Shown one piece after another: positions 57,080 to 64,000 of a stretch of DNA of 64,000 nucleotides (position 1 is the stretch's first letter; every line of letters starts with the position of its first letter). The notes under the pieces were generated by a model. That model saw only the letters and a list, made by a program, of their open reading frames with translations, was not told where the DNA came from and did not search any database. Origin of the DNA: Prorocentrum cordatum (taxonomy: Eukaryota; Sar; Dinophyceae; Prorocentrales; Prorocentraceae); contig CAUYUJ010015274.1 in NCBI GenBank assembly GCA_963575745.1, forward strand, positions 70,117 to 134,116. Reading direction: 5' to 3'. Both the position numbers and the translations under genes were made by a program.

Positions 57080-57170
57080 GCTGCTTCGATTCGATTCCGT
57101 GCAGCCCGATCCGACGCCCGTTCCGATCCGACCCAATTTGTCGATTCGATGCTGACTGATCCTGGAGGGG
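57080..57170 (+). repeat. GATCCGA/GATTCGATT dispersed repeat, copy 3
   Basis: GCTTCGATTCGATTCCGTGC, CGTTCCGATCCGACCC and GATGCTGACTGATCCTG match the family at 19.9 and 35.4 kb. Confidence 0.65.
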
Positions 57171-57415
57171 GAACGGGGGGAAAATCTGCTCGGAGTGTTT
57201 CCTTTTCGTTTGTGGCCGAAGCGATCGCGGCTTAACGGTGTCGGGCGCACAGGAGGGAAACCCTGCACCGAGTAGGAGGGAGACACCGCACCGTGTGGGG
57301 TACACAGCATTGCATGCGCACCCGGTCATCCGACGATGCATGCTCTTCCGTTGCGCGGCCCCAAAGTTCCGGACCCCCCTCCCAGCGGACAGTTTGTCTC
57401 CCTGGATGCATGTCT

Positions 57416-57581
57416 GTTACCAGCCTCGAACGTATCCCTATCCCTATCACTAAGATTGACACGCCAAAAGGCGATGACAATCTTAAGGATGCGCCCTCAA
57501 AAAATAAGGGAATCCCTAAGATTGGCATCGTGATGAGGAGATGCCCAGCGTAGGGATAGGGATATGTTCCAGGTTGGTAAG
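57416..57581. repeat. ~165-bp foldback element
   Basis: Inverted ends: TTACCAGCC with GAACGTATCCCTATCCCTA (57417-57446) against TAGGGATAGGGATATGTTCC with AGGTTGGTAA (57551-57580), about four mismatches over 30 bp. An inner inverted pair (CTAAGATTG.CA / TGACAATCTTAAG) is nested at 57450-57490. MITE-like. The right edge AGGTTGGTAAGT also resembles a splice donor. Confidence 0.7.
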
Positions 57582-57763
57582 TCTGATGTTTCCAGGGCCC
57601 GATGATGGGCCCCGGAGGAAGACAGGCGCAATTCTCTCCTTGTTCGCGACAGCGCCCGTGACCAGCCCCGCCCCACCTCCCCTCCCGGCCACGCCGCGAG
57701 TCGCGCCAGCGGCGTGTGGAAACGAGCCATCTTTGGGCTTTTCCAGACAGCGCTGGCGCTGAT

Positions 57764-57935
57764 TATCACCATGATGATCATCATCATCATCACCATCCTA
57801 CATGTGACAAGATGATCATGATCATCTTGTCACATGACATGATGGTGATGATCACCGTCGTCATGGGCTGGCTCTCACGATCACCATCACCTGACATGAT
57901 GGTGATGATCACCGTCGTCATGGGCTGGCCCCCTT
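57764..57935. repeat. 36-bp perfect palindrome and 38-bp direct repeat
   Basis: 57801-57836 is a perfect palindrome with no spacer (left half CATGTGACAAGATGATCA). It is flanked by further ATCACCATC/GATGGTGAT complementarity. TGACATGATGGTGATGATCA starts a 38-bp direct repeat at 57835-57872 and 57892-57929; each copy holds the near-palindrome GGTGATGATCACC. Confidence 0.9.
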
Positions 57936-58129
57936 CCCCCCCTCCCCCGGTCACGCCCGTTGTTGCCAGGGGGTAACAAACGATCAAAATGGACCTCCCA
58001 GCGTGCCCGTCGGGGCCCCGGCCGCGCGCGTCCAGGCGGCGGCCGCGACAGCGACGGCGGCGAACACAGACGACTACGGCAGTCCCTCCCTTGACTTCAT
58101 GGTTGACGTTAAGCGGGATAGGTTCAGGG

Positions 58130-58285
58130 TGGAGTGCATCGACCCCAAGTCGCCCATTCATCGCCGATATGGTACCGCTAGCCAGCCCCGCCCAGGAGCG
58201 TGAGGATCCGCTACCGAGAGCCTATCGTCGATGTGTCGGCGATGCGTCGGCAATTCCAGCTCGATGTTTGCCCCCCTGATCCAGT
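58130..58285 (+). repeat. dispersed repeat B, copy 2
   Basis: Related to 35110-35265. The open frame across it (VKRDRFRVECIDPKSPIHRR) is short and not shared in frame with the other copy. Confidence 0.6.
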
Positions 58286-59107
58286 CCTCCATCAAGGCGC
58301 TGTGCTCTGAAACCCCCGTGGGCTGACAGGGTAAACCCTGCGTGATATGCCGCGTCCTGGCGGCTCTAGGCTTTGAGGGTTCCCAGGAGGTGTACAGACC
58401 ACGCACTTGTAACCCAGGGTAGGGTCGTCTTTTCATCCCTCAACTCCAGGTTTTCGGATCATAACTCGGCTCTCCGGCGGCCGTTCGGGACGACCCGTGA
58501 GGCGCAGCCGCTGGAAGGCATCCCGAGGCTGGAAGTCCCACGAGAACCGACGAACTCGTCCGAGCCCCTCGCACCTGGAAGCCTCGATCGTCGATGCTCT
58601 CAACGTGCCCCTCTGACGTCCAGCCCTGACCTTTGCCCCTCTCGGCCTCCGCCCCGCCTCCGCGCCGCGCGCGTCGGTCCCGTTTTCCCTCCCGCCCCGC
58701 GCGCACGGGCGCAGGCTCCTGGCCACCCTGGCGAGGCCCCAAGAGCTGCACAGGCGGCCTCTCCGCGCGGCCCGCCTCGAGCCACGGAGAGTCCCTCTCC
58801 CCCCGCCCCCCTCCGAGGGAGAGATGTCCCCCCTCCTCCCACGCCGTCCTCCTCCCTCCGTCCTCCCGCCTCCTCTTTCGTTATGTCCTTCGTGTCGCTG
58901 CTTTGTTCCACTTGCTTTCGGGTCCTCGTTCACAGGCCTTGCCAGTTCGTTGTTGATTATGAACGTCCGCATCTTGAAAGTAGCGCCTCCAACTGGGGTT
59001 GGTAGTGTTGTGACGGTGGCACTTTCTCGAGCGCAGGGTTGTAAATGCCAGTGCGCCTGTTGGCACTTGAGCGGGTGATGTTTTAATTGGTACGAATGGT
59101 GCTTCTC
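58286..59107. other. unassigned sequence
   Basis: Long minus-strand frames overlap this stretch but join low-complexity repeat sequence downstream, so I do not call a gene. Confidence 0.35.
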
Positions 59108-59230
59108 ATGGTATTTCTTCCCAACCCTCCTTGGTCGGGTATTCGTATTGAATAAAGCACTGCGGTCTCCAGTCCTCCTCCCACCTCTCGCCTCTCGCTT
59201 TCCTCTTGTCTCCTCTTGTCGTGTGCGTAC
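59108..59230 (-). repeat. terminal module of the 101-bp array
   Basis: On the minus strand: a purine-rich tract, CAGTGCTTTATTCAATACGA, then CCCGAC...GTTGGG. Matches the module at 9746-9862; one hairpin base has changed. Confidence 0.7.
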
Positions 59231-59475
<245 letters not shown>

Positions 59476-59514
59476 CCTGGCTGCGGTACCTCTTGTGCGT
59501 GCATCTTGCCAAGG

Positions 59515-61350
59515 GGCTGCGACCTGTGACACTGTCGCCACTTTCGAGGGCTGCTGGTGGGTCCTGCGGAGTGAGGCGCCGCGGGGACCTGAGCGAGACC
59601 TCGCCGTCCCTGGGGGGCTGTGATCTGCGACACTGTCGCCACTTTTGAGGGCTGCTGGTGGGTCCTGCGGAGTGAGGCACCGCGGGGACCTGAGCGAGAC
59701 CTCGCCGTCCCTGGGGGGCTGCGATCTGCGACACTGTCGCCACTTTCGAGGGCTGCTGCTGCGGGGTGAGGCACCGCGGGGACCTGAGCGAGACCTCGCC
59801 GTCCCTGGGGGGGGGGGGGGCTATGATCTCGCGACACTGTCGCCACTTTCGAGGGCCTGCGGTGGGTTCTCTTTGCGGAGGGTGAGGCACCGCGGGGACC
59901 TGAGCGAGACCTCGCCGTCCCTGGGGGGCTGCGAATAATCTGCGACATTGTCGCCACTTTCGGAGGGCTGACTGCCTCGTGCGGCTAGGCCACCGCGGGA
60001 CCTGAGCGAGACCTCGCCGTCCCTGGGGGGGGGCTATGATCTGCGACACTGTCGCCACTTTCGAGGGCTGCTGGTGGGTCTTGCGGAGTGAGGCACCGCG
60101 GGGACCTGAGCGAGACCTCGCCGTCCCTGGGGGGCTGCGATCTGCGACATTGTCGCCACTTTCGAGGGCTGCTGCTGCTGGGTGAGGCACCGCGGGGACC
60201 TGAGCGAGACCTCGCCGTCCCTGGGGGGGGGCTATGATCTGCGACACTGTCGCCACTTTCGAGGGCTGCTGGTGGGTCTTGCGGAGTGAGGCACCGCGGG
60301 GACCTGAGCGAGACCTCGCCGTCCCTGGGGGGCTGCGATCTGCGACACTGTCGCCACTTTCGAGGGCTGCTGCTGCGGGGTGAGGCACCGCGGGGACCTG
60401 AGCGAGACCTCGCCCGTCTCTGGGGGGGCTGCGAATCTGCGACACTGTCGCCACTTTCGAAGGGATACTTTGGGTCCAGCGGGCGTGTTAGGCCACCCGC
60501 GGGGACCTGAGCGAGACCTCGCCGTCCCTGGGGGGCTGCGATCTGCGACGCCGTCGCCACTTTCGAGGGCTGCTGGTGAGTCTTGCGGACTGAGGCACCG
60601 CGGGGGGCGAGATCTCGCCGTACCTGGGGGGCTGCGATCGGCGACACTGTCGCCACTTTCGAGGGCTGCCAGTGAGTCTTGCGGACTGGGGCACCGCGGG
60701 GACCTGAGCGAGACCTCGCCGTCCCTGGGGGGCTGTGATCTGCGACTGTCGCCACTTTCGAGGGCTGCTGGAGGGTCCTCTGGACTGAGGCACCGCGGGG
60801 ACCTGAGCGAGACCTCGCCGTCCCTGGGGGGGCTGCGATCTGCGACCACTGTCGCCACTTTCGAGGGGACTTGATGGTGGGTCCTGCGGGGTGAGGCACC
60901 GCGGGGTGGGGGCTGCGATCTGCGACACTGTCGCCACTTTCGAGGGCTGCTGGTGGGTCCTGCGGAGTGAGGCACCGCGGGGACCTGAGCGAGACCTCGC
61001 CGTCCCTGTGGGGACCTCGCCGTCCCTGGGGGGCTGCGATCTGCGACACTGTCGCCACTTTCGAGGGCTGCTGTTGGGTCCAGCGGAGTGAGGCACCGCG
61101 GGGACCTGAGTGAGACCTCGCCGTCCCTGGGGGGCTGCGATCTGCGACACTGTCGCCACTTTCGAGGGCTGCTCAGCGAGGCTCGTGGGTCCTGCGGAGT
61201 GAGGCACCGCGGGGACCTGAGCGAGACCTCGCCGTCCCTGGGGTGGCTGCGATCTGCGACACTGTCGCCACTTTCGAGGGCTGCTGGTGGGTCCTGCGGA
61301 GTGAGGCACCGCGGGGACCTGAGCGAGACCTCGCCGTCCCTGGGGGGCTC
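59515..61350 (-). repeat. 101-bp tandem array, ~18 units
   Basis: Unit of 101 bp (61044 to 61145 is exact). On the minus strand it has the same ~60-bp core as the array at 8 kb (CAGCAGCCCTCGAAAGTGGC, ACAGTGTCGCAGATCGCAGC, CCCCAGGGACGGCGAGGTC) but a different linker (TCGCTCAGGTCCCCGCGGTG, CCTCACTCCGCAGGACC). Some units are truncated or have longer G runs. Confidence 0.95.
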
Positions 61351-61550
61351 TAGAGAGCTGCTGTGGGATGCGTTAGTCGCAACGGGCGCATGGCACAGCC
61401 AACGGGGGTGATTTGTGAAACAGACTATCTGCCGGGCGATTGCCATAACGTTGCGCCTACACGTATTCCGCGGGGGCTCTCAAGAGCTGTTGTGGGATAC
61501 GTTGGGTGCAACGGGCGCATGGCACAGCCAACGGGGGTGATTTGTTATTA
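61343..61550 (+). repeat. ~127-bp direct repeat, two copies
   Basis: GGGCTCTAGAGAGCTGCTGT at 61345 and GGGGCTCTCAAGAGCTGTTG at 61472, each followed by GGGAT(G/A)CGTT and GCAACGGGCGCATGGCACAG. Confidence 0.8.
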
Positions 61551-61811
61551 CGTAGCCCTTATGTCTTGATCCGGGGCCTGCGAGCCTTCCGATTGCTGCT
61601 CGCAAAATCACATGTGTCCATGTTGCGTCATCGCCCCCGTTGTAGAACTCTTGATGCACTTATGCACCGCATTGCGCAAGGGTTGGGTACGTCGCCAGGG
61701 TAATTCCGCATATCCTAAGGATTGGGGTTCTTGTTATTACTCTGACGCCTCCCACGCGCGGACTCCTTCCTCCTTCCTCCCGCTCGCGCCTCCCTCCTCC
61801 CAATGATAATC
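61551..61811. other. unassigned spacer
   Basis: No supportable gene. Confidence 0.35.
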
Positions 61812-62066
61812 ACCAGATAAGACAAGACAAGATAAGATACTACAATATAAGATAAGATAGCACAATATATGATAAGGTAAGATAAGATATATGACAAGGT
61901 CGGATACTATATAAGATAAGACAGCCTATGGAGTAATAAGATAAGACAATATATGATGCGATAAGATGAGTTGATATAAGATAAGCTAAGACAAGATACG
62001 AGATTTCAAGATAGGATAAGATAGAGGGTAATAAAGGTAAGATAAGATAGGACTCGATAAGATAAT
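61812..62066. repeat. GATAA-rich degenerate repeat
   Basis: About 250 bp of GATAAGATAAGA-type words; AT-rich in contrast to its surroundings. Confidence 0.85.
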
Positions 62067-62130
62067 ATGAGACTCACTCTCACTCAGACTCACTCACAGT
62101 CACATTCACTCACACTCACACTCTCTCATG
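62067..62130. repeat. CACTCA minisatellite, left of the 152-bp array
   Basis: ACTCACTCTCACTCAGACTC-type repeats. Similar repeats (63205-63340) border the other side of the array. Confidence 0.8.
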
Positions 62131-63190
62131 ATCACAAAACGCTGCCAGGGGCATCATTTGGGAGCCCCAAGGGGGAGCCACCCTGGCTGATCTCACGAGC
62201 CCGTTCGCGCCGATTTTGGTGGGACGTCTCAGCTAAAATTGCCTTTTGGCCTCCCCAACATGTCTCTCTTGAGAGCCTCATGGTCACAAAACGCTGCCAG
62301 GGGCATCATTTGGGAGCCCCAAGGGGGAGCCACCCTGGCTGATCTCACGAGCCCGTTCGCGCCGATTTTGGTGGGACGTCTCAGCTAAAATTGCCGTTTG
62401 GCCTCCCCAACATGTCTCTCTTGAGAGCCTCATGGCCACAAAACGCTGCCAGGGGCATCATTTGGGAGCCCCAAGGGGGAGCCACCCTGGCTGATCTCAC
62501 GAGCCCGTTCGCGCCGATTTTGGTGGGACGTCTCAGCTAAAATTGCCGTTTGGCCTCCCCAACATGTCTCTCTTGAGAGCCTCATGGTCACAAAACGCTG
62601 CCAGGGGCATCATGTGGGAGCCCCAAGGGGGAGCCACCCTGGCTGATCTCACGAGCCCGTTCGCGCCGATTTTAATGGGACGCCTCAGCTAGAATTGCCG
62701 TTTGGCGTCCCCAACATGTACCTTTTGAGAGCCTCATGGTCACAAAACGCTGCCAGGGGCATCATTTGGGAGCCCCAAAGGGGAGCCACCCTGGCTGATC
62801 TCACGAGCCCGTTCGCGCCGATTTTGGTGGGACGTCTCAGCTAAAATTGCCGTTTGGCCTCCCCAACATGTCTCTCTTGAGAGCCTCATGGTCACAAAAC
62901 GCTGCCAGGGGCATCATTTGGGAGCCCCAAGGGGGAGCCACCCTGGCTGATCTCACGAGCCCGGTCGCGCCGATTTTGGTGGGACGTCTCAACTAAAATT
63001 GCCGCTTGGCCTCCCCAACATGTCTCTCTTGAGAGCCTCATGGTCGCAAAACGCTGCCAGGGGCATCACTTGGGAGCCCCAGAGGGGGGTCCACCAGGGG
63101 CTTCATAGTCACTCAACGCTGCCAGGGGCAGCATTTTGGCTTTCCAAAGAAAAGTCGACCCGGGCCTCCTAGTCGCCAGACACTGCCAGG
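62131..63190 (+). repeat. 152-bp satellite, 6 full units
   Basis: CACAAAACGCTGCCAGGGGC begins at 62133, 62285, 62437, 62589, 62741 and 62893 (and as CGCAAAAC at 63045), an exact 152-bp period with few differences between units. A shortened unit at 63110 and a further remnant near 63170 end the array. Confidence 0.95.
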
Positions 63191-63199
63191 GGCACCATT

Positions 63200-63340
63200 G
63201 GGATTCAGACTCGCACCCAGACTCACTCATACACAACCTCACTCACACTCAGATTCATTTCTTCAGAGTCAGGCACACACAGACGTACCCATACTCAGAC
63301 TCACCCACACTCAGGCTCACCTAACCCAGACTCCGTCAGA
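63200..63340. repeat. CACTCA minisatellite, right of the 152-bp array
   Basis: ACTCACTCATACACAACCTC- and CAGACTCACCC-type units. Confidence 0.8.
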
Positions 63341-63357
63341 AGCCAGTAGCGAAGAGA

Positions 63358-64000
<643 letters not shown>

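Noticed and set aside
57086-57106. tRNA T-arm (GATTCGATTCC)
   Set aside because: No cloverleaf or acceptor stem could be placed around it; the word is part of the dispersed GATCCGA family.
62131-63190. CRISPR array
   Set aside because: Units are contiguous 152-bp repeats without unique spacers, in a eukaryotic genome.

Overview
The window looks like nuclear DNA of a core dinoflagellate. Its high GC content would fit a Prorocentrum-like genome, but the genus is an inference. The evidence is: two relict copies of the dinoflagellate 22-nt spliced leader lie in tandem just upstream of a long coding region; three damaged Ty1/copia elements and one LINE resemble those I know from dinoflagellates; and most of the sequence is tandem repeats, microsatellites and dispersed repeats with few intact genes. 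There are two 100-N assembly gaps, both next to GGA repeats. I saw no bacterial-type operons, no tRNA or rRNA genes and no CRISPR array.

Layout. 1-3.2 kb: a copia relic (integrase, RT, RNase H). 4.2-5.4 kb: a probable multi-exon CCCH zinc-finger gene. 5.5-6.4 kb: trinucleotide and ~200-bp repeats. 7.3-13.0 kb: a large inverted structure whose arms are ~30-bp satellites and AT-rich sequence; its interior holds a 102-bp array, AT-rich repeats and an 89-bp array. 14.0-17.2 kb: an array of 122-bp units (plus multiples of 9 bp). 17.2-21.8 kb: mostly unassigned GC-rich DNA. 21.8-25.8 kb: a copia-type gag-protease-integrase relic. 26.6-29.5 kb: a LINE on the minus strand with endonuclease and RT motifs. 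31.2-32.7 kb: a copia RT-RNase H relic on the minus strand. 35.6-39.2 kb: a duplicated segment on either side of a broken Cys-rich/coiled-coil gene that runs into a long AG repeat. 39.4-41.5 kb: a ~1.2-kb tandem duplication. 41.7-42.1 kb: a short inverted relative of the 89-bp-array element. 43.9-45.8 kb: a 1.85-kb GAT repeat.

46.7-55.0 kb is the most gene-like part. It holds a spliced-leader-tagged retrogene with frame changes, an uninterrupted 662-codon gene, and an uninterrupted 376-codon gene beyond a very G-rich stretch. I recognise none of the three proteins. 55-64 kb: GC trinucleotide repeats, a small foldback element, a 36-bp perfect palindrome, a 101-bp array related to the 102-bp array at 8 kb but inverted, a 152-bp satellite of nearly identical units, and AG repeats.

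How the parts relate. The coding regions form no visible pathway. The recurring theme is copying: retrotransposition, return of mRNA to the genome, and spread of array elements. Several arrays with different repeat units end in the same short module, in which a purine-rich tract is followed by a conserved segment with a CCCAAC/GTTGGG hairpin. This is the best candidate here for an undescribed class of mobile or rearranging repeat.
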